A stretch of DNA of 64,000 nucleotides from Aldrovandia affinis. Taxonomy: Eukaryota > Chordata > Actinopteri > Notacanthiformes > Halosauridae. The translations under genes were made by a program, and so were the position numbers. A model generated the notes under the pieces. The model did not search any database and had not been told where the DNA came from. It saw only the letters and a program-made list of their open reading frames with translations. Location: NCBI GenBank assembly GCA_029706075.1, contig JAINUG010000087.1:1736001-1800000 (forward strand). The letters run 5' to 3'. Below, piece by piece: positions 23,701-33,400 of the stretch (its first letter is position 1; each line of letters starts with the position of its first letter).

Positions 23701-26337
23701 TAAAACTTTTTTCCAAAATAAATGGACTGCCTTTATGTTGAGGAAATAAACTAAATGCTGTACCCTCTACTGGCTCACAGTGCAACAGGTGTTACCAGAG
23801 CTGATTGGCATACTGCCTGGGCCTGATAGCAGTGTGGAGCTGCCCATGGAGATGACGCTGTCCCTGTGTAATGTCCTGCTCAACCTCTGCCAGAGCGAGC
23901 CACAGAATGCCCGTGCCATTGCTAACCACGGAGCCCTGAAGAAGCTCACCAGGATCAGTGCCAAGGACTATGGGTGAGAAGCACATCTGAGCTTGTTCCA
24001 CAGGGACCAATTTTGTGTCAGATCTCTGGCAACCTCAATATAAATGTTTATTCCACTCCCTGTCTGTCAGTACTCGCAACACTGCCAGCTTAACTGCCAG
24101 CAATATTTTTTGTTTCTGATTTTCTCCCATTTTCTCCCAATTTGGTAGCCAATTAGACCCGCTATTTTATGTCAATCCCCCCCTAGTAATGTGAGTTCGC
24201 TGACGTAGTCCTGCGACCGGTAGTGACGAAGGCGAAGTGACGCCTCCTTCGAGACGGCACTCGCCAAGCCGTCGACCGTAACCCGGTACTACAGGGCCAC
24301 TCTTATGCGCAGCGAACGTCATGTCGGCTTCCCTTCCCCCTCCCTGGGGCGGACAGCCAATCGCCGCCCCTGGTGGCGCTCCCGGCCAGAGCCGACTCTG
24401 GCGAGACGGGGAATTGAACCCCAGTCTCTGAACTGCTAGCAATCTTAAGGGTTTCAAAAAACATTATTTTAACTCTATACTTTATATGCAAATTCCACAA
24501 TTGATATGAGATGGTAATTTGGAGTAGTGTTAAGGGAATCAGGAGGTTGCAGGTTCGAATCTCAAGTGGGGCACTCTCGGTGTACTTTACCTGAACTGAG
24601 TCAGTAAACACCCAGCTGCATCACATAAAGGCACAGGCTAAAGAAAATGATTAATTATGACAGTCATTTTAATACAGGTACTCCTCACTTAACGACCTAC
24701 CTGTTTAACGACCGCGCGCTCTTACGACCAGCTCTCCGACCAGTCGGTATTGTACGCTGTACGAGAACTTTGGTCGTGGAAACGGCAGCACGGCGTCTCA
24801 GCGTCACGCATCTCATCTCGCATCACCCTTTCTCAGTCTCAGTCTCGTTCCCGCAGTCGGTCAGTATTCACTACACTAACGTTCGCAATCTCCAAGACTA
24901 CATATTTCGTCTATACATTTTCGCTGAGTGTATTTTTATGTTCTGTAATATGTAAGAGTTATGCAAATTAGAACAAAGTTGTCAAGTTGGAGTTTCCTTT
25001 AGACCTTTTCTTTATTCAGAATAAATAAAAACAATTACCTGCATTCACAGTATGCAAACCTAAGTAATGTATATTAGAGCTGATTTCCTCTATTCTGTTT
25101 ATTACAGTATACAGTACACTACTGTATAAACATTTAAAAATATACTAAAAATGTTATAAATGGTGCAAAGGTGACATTAAAAAAATATCTAAAGACGGTT
25201 GACACAAACCCACTAACAGTTCAGTATGCTTGAAATATACGGGAGGGATGGATGGAACTTAGTCGTTAAGTGAGGAGTACCTGTACCTCACCATATCTTT
25301 TTTGTCAGAGGCCAGGTTCTTTGCTGTAGGGTGGATGTAGTGTTTATGGAATCTCTGTCACTCCCACAGGCAATCGATGCCGAAGGACAGCCAGGCTGCG
25401 AGCATCGTGCTCCAAGCCATGTGGAGACACACAGAGCTACACGGGACCTACAAAAAGGTGAGATCCTCTGATAGAGGGGCCAGCGACACCAGAATGTCAT
25501 GGGTTTGGATCCCGAGTGAGACACTGCAGTTGTACCTCAATGCACGTTGCCTTACCCTTAATTGAAAAAAACAGCACTCTTCATAAATCAAAGAAAATCA
25601 TTCAATGAAACTTAGACACCATCCAGCGATTCTGTACATCTGCCAGTGGGTTAATTCCACAATTCCACACCTTAGCCATACAAGAAATACCCCATACAAG
25701 AACTACTCTCACCAAATGAACTGGAATACTCTCAGATATATATATACGTTTTCCATTTATCTCATAACAGTGTTTAAATTCCTGTGTCGTGTCAGTTTGG
25801 TCTCTTATGAGATGCTGTCTGTCGTCTGTTATTGTGGTTCTTGTTTCTCTGATAATGTAAAATGGGGGCGGGGGTAGATCTCAAGGGGTCACATACATAA
25901 ACATATATATTAATACAATTATAATAAACTTTTATTATATAAAAATGAAAAAGGAGCCTTAATCAAATGCTACTCAGTAGTGAAGTTGGGGAGCTAGCAG
26001 AAAGCCCATAGTAAAATGACTTAAAATATACATTGTTCCTGCGCTGTAGTGTAGATTAATTTAAATACAATTATAAATACATTTCTAATTAGTGAAAAAA
26101 GTGAAAAAACCCAAAATATTGATTTGCCATGTTGCATGATGTATATATACAATATGGTAAAATGTGTACATTTATCTAAAAAAGTATGCTTCATTTTTTA
26201 AGTATTTGAAATGCTGATGCTGCCTTGCCATTAATGCATGTTATGTTTTTTTATTTATGTCCTTTTAGTTGGGATACAAGAAAATAGCTTTTGTCAACAA
26301 CAGAACAACCAGAGCACTCAGTTCTGCCCACGCCTAA
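5767..26337 (+). CDS. pkp2: Plakophilin-2 (partial: 11 downstream coding exons)
   Basis: Plakophilin-2 is an armadillo-repeat plaque protein. It links desmosomal cadherins and desmoplakin to intermediate filaments and also occurs in the nucleus. Exons: 5767-6451, 7144-7282, 7846-8053, 8251-8428, 17205-17322, 18107-18268, 20117-20293, 22776-22929, 23781-23973, 25370-25457 and 26269-26337. All have AG/GT edges and compatible phases. Assignment to PKP2 rather than PKP1/3/4 rests on the blocks [50 protein letters not shown] and the short C-terminal exon with a FVNNRT block. From 5767 the exons sum to 2171 nt; one added base in the first exon would make 724 codons including stop. The usual head domain and start codon lie left of the window. 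No promoter is visible. Confidence 0.93.
7144..7282 (+). CDS. pkp2: pkp2 exon: first armadillo repeat
   Basis: Encodes [11 protein letters not shown] and [11 protein letters not shown], the first armadillo helices. Enters in phase 2 (GG + G) and ends at ATG|GTAAGT. Confidence 0.93.
7846..8053 (+). CDS. pkp2: pkp2 exon: armadillo repeats ([10 protein letters not shown] to KQLT)
   Basis: Contains [14 protein letters not shown], a hallmark armadillo H2-H3 segment. The acceptor is TCCACAG and the donor CTG|GTGAGC. Confidence 0.94.
8251..8428 (+). CDS. pkp2: pkp2 exon: TGLLWNLSS to GCLR
   Basis: The acceptor follows a C-rich tract. The [13 protein letters not shown] segment and the downstream loop are typical of plakophilins. 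The donor is GCG|GTTAGT, and the Arg codon is completed by the exon at 17205 across the largest intron of the window. Confidence 0.93.
10947..11972. mobile_element. Tigger/pogo-like DNA element remnant
   Basis: The left end is CAGTAGAACCTCGAAGG and the right end, reversed, is CCACTGAACCTCAGAG. The ends are imperfect inverted repeats about 1 kb apart. No transposase frame remains. Confidence 0.45.
13655..13895 (+). repeat. Unidentified interspersed repeat (partner at 17431)
   Basis: About 200 bp similar to the reverse complement of 17431-17625. The pair flanks a pkp2 exon in opposite orientation. Confidence 0.7.
14205..14420 (+). mobile_element. tRNA-derived SINE fragment
   Basis: The segment CTGTCCGACCCAGGGAGG and following bases match the body of the fuller copies at 18955 and 24118. 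A poly(G) run lies at 14350-14361. Confidence 0.55.
14700..14894. mobile_element. hAT-type MITE (195 bp) with perfect 8-bp target duplication
   Basis: The ends are CAGGGGTGCCCA... inverted, forming a long hairpin. It is flanked on both sides by TCTTAAAA (14692-14699 and 14895-14902). The intact duplication suggests a fairly recent insertion. Confidence 0.93.
15335..15665 (+). mobile_element. tRNA-derived SINE
   Basis: Begins GGGGCTCCCAAGTGGCTCAA with an A-box-like segment, followed by a degraded B box (CAGGTTCAGGC). Confidence 0.5.
16226..16265 (+). mobile_element. Mariner-like end fragment
   Basis: AACTGCCAAAATAAAGGAAAC matches the terminus of the elements at 35810, 51297 and 56311. Confidence 0.6.
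16290..16565. repeat. Unidentified interspersed repeat, copy 1
   Basis: Shares about 270 bp in the same orientation with 19312-19605, including TTGCTCTGGGAAA, CCCTCAATTTACAT and AAACAAACCTTGGGCAG. I do not recognise the family. Confidence 0.75.
16675..16865 (+). mobile_element. tRNA-derived SINE
   Basis: A head of the GGGGCTGCTGGGGGCTCATC type, a central GTCGACTGTGGCCAGCAGCC block, and the tail block CCAAATTGGGAGAAAAAGGGG shared with the other copies. Confidence 0.65.
16872..17000 (+). mobile_element. Partial Tc1/mariner MITE
   Basis: Matches the left half of the complete element at 28491-28668 (CACTACCGGTCA, GAACACCCCCATTTTCCAG) but lacks the right inverted repeat. Confidence 0.7.
17205..17322 (+). 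CDS. pkp2: pkp2 exon: [13 protein letters not shown] to PDDK
   Basis: Strongly PKP2-like ([13 protein letters not shown]). The acceptor is TTTCCAG and the donor AAG|GTAACC. Confidence 0.95.
17431..17625 (-). repeat. Unidentified interspersed repeat, inverted partner of 13655-13895
   Basis: Read on the minus strand it matches 13655-13895, for example GAAGCTT, TTGTTTGTTTGG and GGCCACAGAGTTCAAGGCAAA. The family is unknown. Confidence 0.7.
18107..18268 (+). CDS. pkp2: pkp2 exon: [11 protein letters not shown] to SAKVLE
   Basis: Exactly 54 codons, phase 0 at both ends. Carries the [13 protein letters not shown] armadillo segment and the inter-repeat linker (GCFG), as in PKP2. Confidence 0.95.
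18288..18750. mobile_element. Old hAT-like element with a younger one nested inside
   Basis: The ends CCGGGGTGGGCAATTCTGG and, reversed, CCAGGGTTGGGCAAGG are imperfect inverted repeats. The 18500-18688 element interrupts it. Flanks CCTAGAA and TCTACAAG may be a decayed duplication. Confidence 0.55.
18500..18688. mobile_element. hAT-type MITE (189 bp), nested
   Basis: Terminal repeats start CAGTGGTTCTCAATCC on both ends (inverted). Flanks ACGTAAGT and ACATAAAA are a diverged 8-bp pair. Confidence 0.7.
18955..19302 (+). mobile_element. tRNA-derived SINE with A tail
   Basis: B-box-like GGGGTTCTATTCCC near the head, a GC-rich body (CTGTCCGCCCCAGGGAGG), the tail block ACCAAATTGGGAGAAAACGG, then a run of A at 19289-19302. 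The copy at 24118-24430 is the same family inverted. Confidence 0.75.
19312..19605. repeat. Unidentified interspersed repeat, copy 2
   Basis: Direct partner of 16290-16565, with an extra segment around 19475-19520. Confidence 0.75.
20117..20293 (+). CDS. pkp2: pkp2 exon: [15 protein letters not shown] to TSGNGT
   Basis: 59 codons, phase 0 at both ends. Contains the PKP2 signature [13 protein letters not shown] and the armadillo segment [12 protein letters not shown]. Confidence 0.95.
20294..22010. other. pkp2 intron, nothing recognised
   Basis: Unique-looking DNA up to the LINE fragment. I found no exon, tRNA or complete repeat. Confidence 0.55.
22010..22545 (-). mobile_element. Non-LTR retrotransposon ORF1 fragment (esterase-type ORF1)
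   Basis: A minus-strand frame (22529-22155) starts with a Cys-rich segment (CSEC...CRKC), then a coiled-coil-like stretch ([15 protein letters not shown]). Beyond a frame break, the sequence down to 22012 encodes a GDS-containing segment (LIIGDST) like the SGNH/GDSL esterase of CR1/L2-type ORF1 proteins. No reverse transcriptase is attached, which is unusual because LINE copies normally keep their 3' end. Confidence 0.6.
22776..22929 (+). CDS. pkp2: pkp2 exon: [15 protein letters not shown] to HSEI
   Basis: Armadillo repeat with VSLLRNVSR. The donor is ATCG|GTCAGC, a weak consensus. It is accepted because the phase fits the exon at 23781 and the peptide aligns residue for residue with PKP2. 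Confidence 0.92.
22977..23636 (+). repeat. Minisatellite, about 21 units of 31-32 bp
   Basis: The unit is close to CACATATTACTCATTAATAC followed by TGCCCATACTC. It starts about 50 bp after a pkp2 donor and fills most of this short intron. Units differ by small substitutions (AACAC/AATAC, CACAT/AAATAT). Confidence 0.96.
23781..23973 (+). CDS. pkp2: pkp2 exon: [11 protein letters not shown] to SAKDYG
   Basis: Penultimate armadillo region ([16 protein letters not shown]). The acceptor is GCTCACAG and the donor TATGG|GTGAGA. Confidence 0.94.
24115..24430 (-). mobile_element. tRNA-derived SINE, inverted copy
   Basis: Reverse complement of the family at 18955 (TTTCTCCCAATTTGGTAGCC tail block at the left, GGGAATTGAACCCCAG B box at the right). 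Confidence 0.75.
24675..25283. mobile_element. Tc1/mariner-pogo type element (609 bp)
   Basis: Perfect 22-bp inverted ends (CAGGTACTCCTCACTTAACG..), flanked by TA on both sides (24673-24674 and 25284-25285). No transposase frame. It lies 86 bp before a pkp2 exon. Confidence 0.85.
25370..25457 (+). CDS. pkp2: pkp2 exon: [11 protein letters not shown] to GTYKK
   Basis: Encodes the last armadillo helices ([13 protein letters not shown]). The acceptor is CCCACAG and the donor AAG|GTGAGA. Confidence 0.94.
26269..26337 (+). CDS. pkp2: pkp2 terminal coding exon
   Basis: 22 codons and TAA. It encodes [15 protein letters not shown], matching the conserved PKP2 C-terminal tail. The acceptor is CCTTTTAG. 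Confidence 0.93.
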   Translation: MGYKKIAFVNNRTTRALSSAHA

Positions 26338-26720
26338 AAGACAATGGTCTGGTGGCACACCCATTCCCTGCTTTCTCCTGTGGACTCCATCTTCCATCAA
26401 ACGTTTTCTACTCCCGGCAAAAAATGGAATATTGAGTCCTCACACCACCGCGAGCCACTGCCTCTGACCAAAGAAGCCTTTTCTCAAAATGTATAAAGAG
26501 AATTCAGATGCCTTAAAGTGTAGCAGATACTTTGTATCTAGGAGATTTGCCCCCAAAACACATCACACTGTTTCACAGTAGTTTAAGGTATACAAGGAGA
26601 GAACATCTGGTGGACTGTTAACGCTTACTACTACTAATAATAATAATTATATGTAATTATAATTATTATAGAGTGCTTTTCATACATTATGTTCAAAGCA
26701 CTTTACAAATAAAAGAACAA
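26338..26720 (+). other. pkp2 3' UTR (probable)
   Basis: The first AATAAA after the stop is at 26708-26713, with more AATAAA/AATAAAA motifs to about 26760. The exact cleavage site is not determinable. Confidence 0.5.
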
Positions 26721-26759
26721 AGTAACAATAAGACAAAATAAACACTAAAAATAATAAAA

Positions 26760-28456
26760 TAGTTTTAAAATAGATGAGTAAAATAGCAATGAAAAAAATG
26801 TAACACGTCAACAAGTTATTATACTGTTTATGTGAGCCACATCTCTTGTAAGCTTATGTTTATATGGCTCTGTTGTTTTGCTAGAACTTGCTAGCTTGCC
26901 TGGCCAGCTAATTCTTAGGCCAGCTAAGCCTAGCAGCCTAGCATAGCTCAGCTAGCTAGCTGATGCAAACTCCATACCAGAAGCCATACATTTCCGAATA
27001 GACGCGAACTTTCCTTCATGAAATTGAATAAAATAACCATTAAAACGTTGAAAAAATGCTTTGGGGTTGTTCCTGGAATTCTTTGGTGACGAGCAAACTG
27101 GGTGGTCAACGTAAACCACCAGTCGCTATGACACGTTATGGAAGGGAGTTGTAGTTCAATATTAATGAAACATTTTACCTTTACGACGATCACTGTGATG
27201 CAGACAGAATACAATCTATGAGAAAATATCTTGTCTCAAAAATGATTTAAATGATTTTCCCCATAGCAACATCCTATAGGTAGCTCAATTTCTCAGGAAT
27301 TTAACTTTTAATTTGACTGTTTATAGTATTGATCCGAGTAAATATTTTATGCTGAAAACGAATAAAAAATGTAACCATGTAACCACCATCAACCATGTGC
27401 TTGACAAGCGAAGGCCTTTGCATTTCAAGGTGGTGTTTGTGATGAGCAGCGTCTAGAATGTGCATGCGTCTAATCACCACGCTGAAGAGCAGCCACGCCC
27501 CCCTGGTGGTGGTGACAGCATGGAGTGGAGTGGGGGCCTGACTGAATCACGACAGGGAGATGAGGAAAGATAAGAGATACAAAGAGACAAAGAGCCTCTC
27601 GCTATCTAGTTTTTCCTTATATTTGAATATTCGCCTACATTTAAATGTATGTTATTTTTTTGCTAATTAAAGAGTAATATCCATTGAGAAGTCACTGTAA
27701 TTAATGATACGTGTGTACAGTAAGTCAAGAAAGAAGTGACTTGCTTACATGTCCAACTTAAAGACAGAGCAAAGCAGGAGGTTTACTTTAGTCCTTCATT
27801 TTATGTGTATTCATCAAATGAGAATGTTTTATCCAATTCTAGGATATTCCCAGTAGACAGCTTTTCAATAACTTGCCGCTTTTGTCATTTGCAAACTGTG
27901 ACAGATATGAAATGATGTCCCAAACATAACTCCCAGAAATAAGGCAAAAGCACAAGTAGAAGTGGCAAGATGTCCATTAGTTTATTTAAAAAATAAATTA
28001 AAAACCTTTTTAGCTCCAATTTCTAAAATTTCTCTGGGAATTAACAACTGTGAATTCAAAGTGAGGTTCTAATATGCATCCATGGGGAATCATTTCCACC
28101 AAAAACACATTAAACAAACTTCAACGCAAAGGTTATATTACATTTTTCAAGTATTGTGACAGTCCATCTGTGTTTGTTTCCGTTTTTGTCATTACGCTTG
28201 CATGACCTGGCATATGTTCTTGATTATTTTTGCATCTGTTCACCTGTCAAATACATGTGCTGAGTGGCATGGGGTGGGATATTTTTACGCATTTGTTTCC
28301 TCTGCAAACAAAGGACTCCATACGCCTGTTGAAACTGAAACCAGTAAAAAAAAATATGATTGTCTGCATTATAATCTTTTGAATTTTGAATCTTGCAACA
28401 TGACATATTGGAATATTGTCTTCTAAAATGTGTTTAGGTACAACACCTATTACTTT

Positions 28457-28493
<37 letters not shown>

Positions 28494-28668
28494 TACTGGT
28501 CAAAAGTTTTAGAACACCCCCATTTTCCAGTTTTTACAGAAATGTAAGCAGTTCAGTGAATAACCTGAAATGGTACAAAGGTAAGCGGTAAACTGCCAGA
28601 GGTTAAATTGCTTAAATTTCAGTAAAAACTGGAAAATGGAGGTGTTCTAAAACTTTTGACCTGTAGTG

Positions 28669-28707
<39 letters not shown>

Positions 28708-29800
28708 AAACAGTGAATTTGCTAGCAAATTTAATTTAGCTTTTAAAATGTATTCTGGAATAAATGACAGATGTATATTTTTCCCTGTTGCACTGTAAAC
28801 ATAAATGTGTAAAATAACTACAACAAGATGAATGAAATACTGATACAGTTTCATTTTGCTTTGTACAACATTTCATTTTCCAGCCATAGAAGAGCTGCTT
28901 TGTGTATATCAGTACTTCAATTGTCACATTTAATACATTTCTCTGTCAGAGATATCTTTGGACTTTACTGGACTAAAATATCGGTGTTTAGTTACAATGT
29001 TTGGACTTACAAATGTTTTTATTGAAATAAAAATGGAAACCTATGGAGCCCCTCTGGTGACATTTGATAGATGTGCACACCCCAATACAATGTGTTTCCT
29101 TTACATTTATAACAAATGTAGGCATGTGGCCATCACAGTTCTTGAGCTATGAGCTGTTATATTTGGGTATGTCTAAATAGGCAAGAATGTCAAAAATAGG
29201 GGGTGATGGTTATGGAGTTAACGGGCTCCAGACCTTATTGAATGCTGTTGTTGACATTATGTGTTCCCTGTGAATGTATTCAAAGATAAAATGGTTCCAT
29301 TGCTGTATGGAGATGTTGCATTTAAAAAAATGTATATGCATTTCTTTACCAGAGCTAGATACATCTACAGTAGTTTGATTTGTACAGTACTTTGGTGGGG
29401 TGGTAGATCAAGGTTTCCCATGTCACCGAGGATGCATAGGAATGGGCAGGGTCTGAGACACAGTGGAGGCAACTTGTTTCCAGAATGAGTGAACTGGTGG
29501 ACAATGCCAGAGTTAGTGGGTGTAGGTAGTCAGTGTTGGGTGGGTAGCAGTGCTGGCAAGGTAGTGTGCTCGATCGACACATTAAATGTAGTCATCACGT
29601 GTATAGTGTGTACGGTGCAAGATGTTATATTGAATGAGTTGAAGTCTGCAGTTAATGGTGCAGGAAAAGGCGTAGCAAACAGTAGCCCAATTGATAGTGT
29701 AGCCAGTACCCAGTAGCCTCTATTCATTTGGCCGTGGGAAGAAGATTGATTGATTGGCTGATTGGAGTATATGGGATCATTTTGAAGTTGGCCGTTTCTT
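26760..29800. other. Intergenic, convergent pkp2/bmal2 region (left part)
   Basis: AT-rich DNA with (TA)n at 28462-28490 and (TA)n(TG)n at 28669-28706. No gene recognised apart from the MITE listed separately. Confidence 0.6.
28491..28668. mobile_element. Tc1/mariner MITE (178 bp hairpin)
   Basis: Inverted ends CACTACTGGTCAAAAGTTTT and CACTACAGGTCAAAAGTTTT, inserted in a (TA)n tract so TA flanks both ends. Confidence 0.9.
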
Positions 29801-29819
29801 CCGAAGGATTGAAAACAGA

Positions 29820-30490
29820 TTATCAAGAAAAGGTGGGAACACAAGATGCAGAAAGACTGGGATGCAGCAAGAAGGTTTTAATGCAATTTCTTAATTGTAG
29901 GCATGAGCAGTGTTGGGTTGGAGGAAGTTCATCTTTTTCTTATGATTCAGAGGTCATAATTGAATTATTACTGAGAACATTTTTCAGAAGGGTTATTTTC
30001 TTATCATGCCAGGACCTGAAGATAAATGAATTTCTGTTGATGGTAATATCTAGGTTGTGCCAAATGCGGGAGAGTGAGGACAGAGAGATTTGGTGGTTAA
30101 ATATTTTGTTTGCATTCCACCATGCCTCAATGGCACCCTTGATACATGGGTTATGGTAGCACTGAAGTGATTTTATGTTTTTCACAAAAGGGAGATCAGC
30201 AAGGGGTGGGGGAGCCATACTGGGGTGATCCTAGTATCCACATCCAGCCAATTAATAATGAATTGTGTTTTAAATGATGGAGAGTAGAGGGAGAAGTTTG
30301 GGGACCTAAGAGCGCCTAACTGTAATTTCATTCGAGGTGGCTTGTTTTTCCAATATAATTTATTCATGGCTTTGTCTAGTGAGCTGAACCAGGAGGATTT
30401 GGGAATGATAAAAATGGACAAAAAATTGTTGACTTTGGGGAGAATAGACATTCTTAGAGCAGAAATGCTGCCCATCATCCGTTGGTGATA
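29820..30490 (-). mobile_element. L1-type LINE relic (end of ORF2)
   Basis: Minus-strand frames 30478-30182 and 30218-29940 encode typical L1-clade post-RT segments: ISALRMSILPKVNNF, then MNKLYWKNKPPR, then IWHNLDITIN with FRSWHDKKITLL. The two frames overlap at a frameshift. It is 5' truncated and inactive. Confidence 0.8.
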
Positions 30491-33400
30491 CGGAGAACCT
30501 CAGCAAACATATAGTTTATATAGTTGTATGTATATAGTTATCAATAATTAATTAAATGTAATGTTGCATATTAAGTGCGGTGTAATTTTCTCATATGATT
30601 CCTGAGTGATTGGTGCAATAGATTGCACTCACATTACAATCACCTGCAGCCCTGGGTGAGCCACAGTCGTGAAACTGAAAACCCTGGATTAAGTCCAAAG
30701 TTTGTGTAGCCAGCTAGCACAAAGATACCCTAACTATGTTGAACTTCCTTCATGAGACAGGCCCCCTGGTGTTAAGAGTTAGCAAGCAAGCCAGAAAATG
30801 ACATCCATTAAGGTGTTTTGAACATGTTCTATTGGTTGAAATAGGGTCATTTTCAATTGACTCCCATACAAATTTGTTAATACTTTCCCCATACGTTCTC
30901 CATCTATACTCCAAAATACTCCATCTATCATTGACTGGCATACATTTTTGACATGTGACAGATGTAAGACGGTCCCACTCTCTCTTTCATGTTTTGGTCT
31001 TGCCCTGGATTGGTGGAGTTCCGGAGTTTGGTCTTTGAAACTCTTTTAACATCAAGATCTGTGATTGTACACATATTTTCATGGTGAATATATTTATTGT
31101 TTGGGAATGCAATTTATCATGTTGTAAATTTGCTTAGTGCTAATATAACTGGGACAATATGCATACTTTGTGTATTAAATGTACAACCATTAACACTTTG
31201 AGGGATGAGTTTAAGTTCTAGTTTTAATTCAGTGTTAATTTGGGAATTGTACAGTTTTTTGAGGATGCCATTAGCAGTCCTTTATGATGTCATCGATTAG
31301 AATCAACTATAATGTACGGGATGTTCTAGAATTAACGTCATAGTGTGACCCCTCAAAGGGTTAAGAGGACTGCATTTATATCTGTGTGTGAAGGTTAAGG
31401 TTATGTGTTGATATGTATGCACATGTGAGTGGAAAGTTACAGGAAACTAAGGTTTATTTCAAATCTTTATACAGGACAGCCAGGAAGTGCTCAGTCACAG
31501 ACCCTGGCATGTTCACAGCAGCAGCAATGATGTACAGGAGATTTAAGTACTACGTCATGAACCGAAACACACACACGAGAAAACAAAACAAACAAACAAA
31601 AAAAGCATCGGGAGGGAGGGGCCCAACTGAAGGCCTTGTGGCACCCTGTTGTGGTCTTCCCCACCCACCCCCCTCGGATCCCTCTTGGAATTTTGGTCAG
31701 AGATGCCGCAAGGGATTGTGGGGAAAGCATGGGCATGAAGTGGAGAGTAGGCTCCAGCAGTGAGACTGTTGGAATTGCAACACCCTCCCCTGCTTCTGCC
31801 CACTCATGGCCTTGTCTTGATGGCCCCCACCCCCCCAAAAAAAACTTTTAAAAAACCAGCCCATCCAGTAAGGCAAACACACACACACACACAAGCACAC
31901 ACCGTTGTCCCAAAAACCCAACAAAAGTACAAAATCAAATAAGGTACAAAAAATAGCTGCATGCAGCATATTAGCAGAGACTAAAACTGACAAGTGTGAA
32001 ATAAAACATTACCTGTTTAAAAAGATTATTCAGGCTAAAGCTAGCTAGCATATTAAAATGGGACTGAAGCGTTCCACTTCTGGTGCTGTGGTACCAAACA
32101 GCATTCCTGTTTCACGCTCCACTCAAAAGAAAAGAAACAGCTGCAAATAAAACACAGATATACTCACATTGATACAGGCTCGCCATCCATAGTGTACATG
32201 TATACAGTACTTTGATTAAGAAAGGTTACCATGCTTTTTACCGACAGGCTTTTGCAGGACGTCCTATGTTTATGGCACACTCTCACAGCTGAAGGGCTGG
32301 CAAAACCCTTATTAAAAAGTTGTCTATAAATATAGGATACATTTTAAATATAAAGGATATATCTGAGTGTCAAAATACATGCCATATATTACAGTATGTA
32401 TGAATTACCAGTGTCAGAACTAGTTCCTAGGCAATTATAATTTAATTTAAATAATTGTTCTCTTCTGCAAAATAAAAGTTTGTCTGGTCCTGGCAATATA
32501 ACTTATATTTGATCATATTTAATACATTGACATCTAAAATATATATTTATAATTCAATATATATTATTTCCACATTTATATATGAAATTGTATGCAAAAA
32601 CTGCAGGCAGTAAATTACATTCGACACCATCTGCATTAAATTACATACATAATGAGTGGCAATAATTTATGTATTCAAATTCATAATTGAGCTGCTATAT
32701 GAAATATATTTTGACAAAGTTCCTTGTACTTAGGATTTTACATTTTAACAGGTGTGGTTTCGTAAGAAAAGGCAGATGAAAATAATCTGTGGTAATGATT
32801 CCTCCACCACAGCAGGGGGAGCAGTTGTGTTAACACTAAAGGCTCTGTGTCTTTTCTTAACTTCAGACAGCCCTTAAATATCAAATTGAGCAAGACCAGC
32901 TTCACACTCAGTCTTTTGAACACCAGCATTTCAAAAGAATCCCCACAGACACAAGGCAGAATTCACTCTTGTAGAAAGCATTAAGTGGGGGGTTGTGTGT
33001 GAGTAGTGGTGTGGCTCTCACTGACGCAACTGTCTATTACACAGCATAAGCCAACGAGAAAAACATCCGTTTCCATAAAAGCCTGGAAGGCGCAACTCTC
33101 ACCCTCACACACTTATGTCGGTTATGACAACTTCCCATAAATAAATACCATTCCAGGCCAGACAAGCAAGGGGGTTCTGGGCAGCTGGGGGAGTAGAGGA
33201 CAGGAGTACCCTGACCTCGACAAAACAACGCAGAAGACAATTCTCACATCACTCATAAATCATGTGATTGCTAGATCCGTTATAGGGTCAACAAAGACTT
33301 GCCTAATAACCAGTTAGAATGAACAGTTGAAAGAAATCTCAAGCTAGGATTGCCTTCACTGATTTTCAGTACAAAAACGTTTTTTTTTTTTTTTTTTTAA

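Noticed and set aside
31413..31993. Overlapping frames of about 100 codons on both strands
   Set aside because: No protein signature, no splice context; shadows in GC-richer intergenic DNA.
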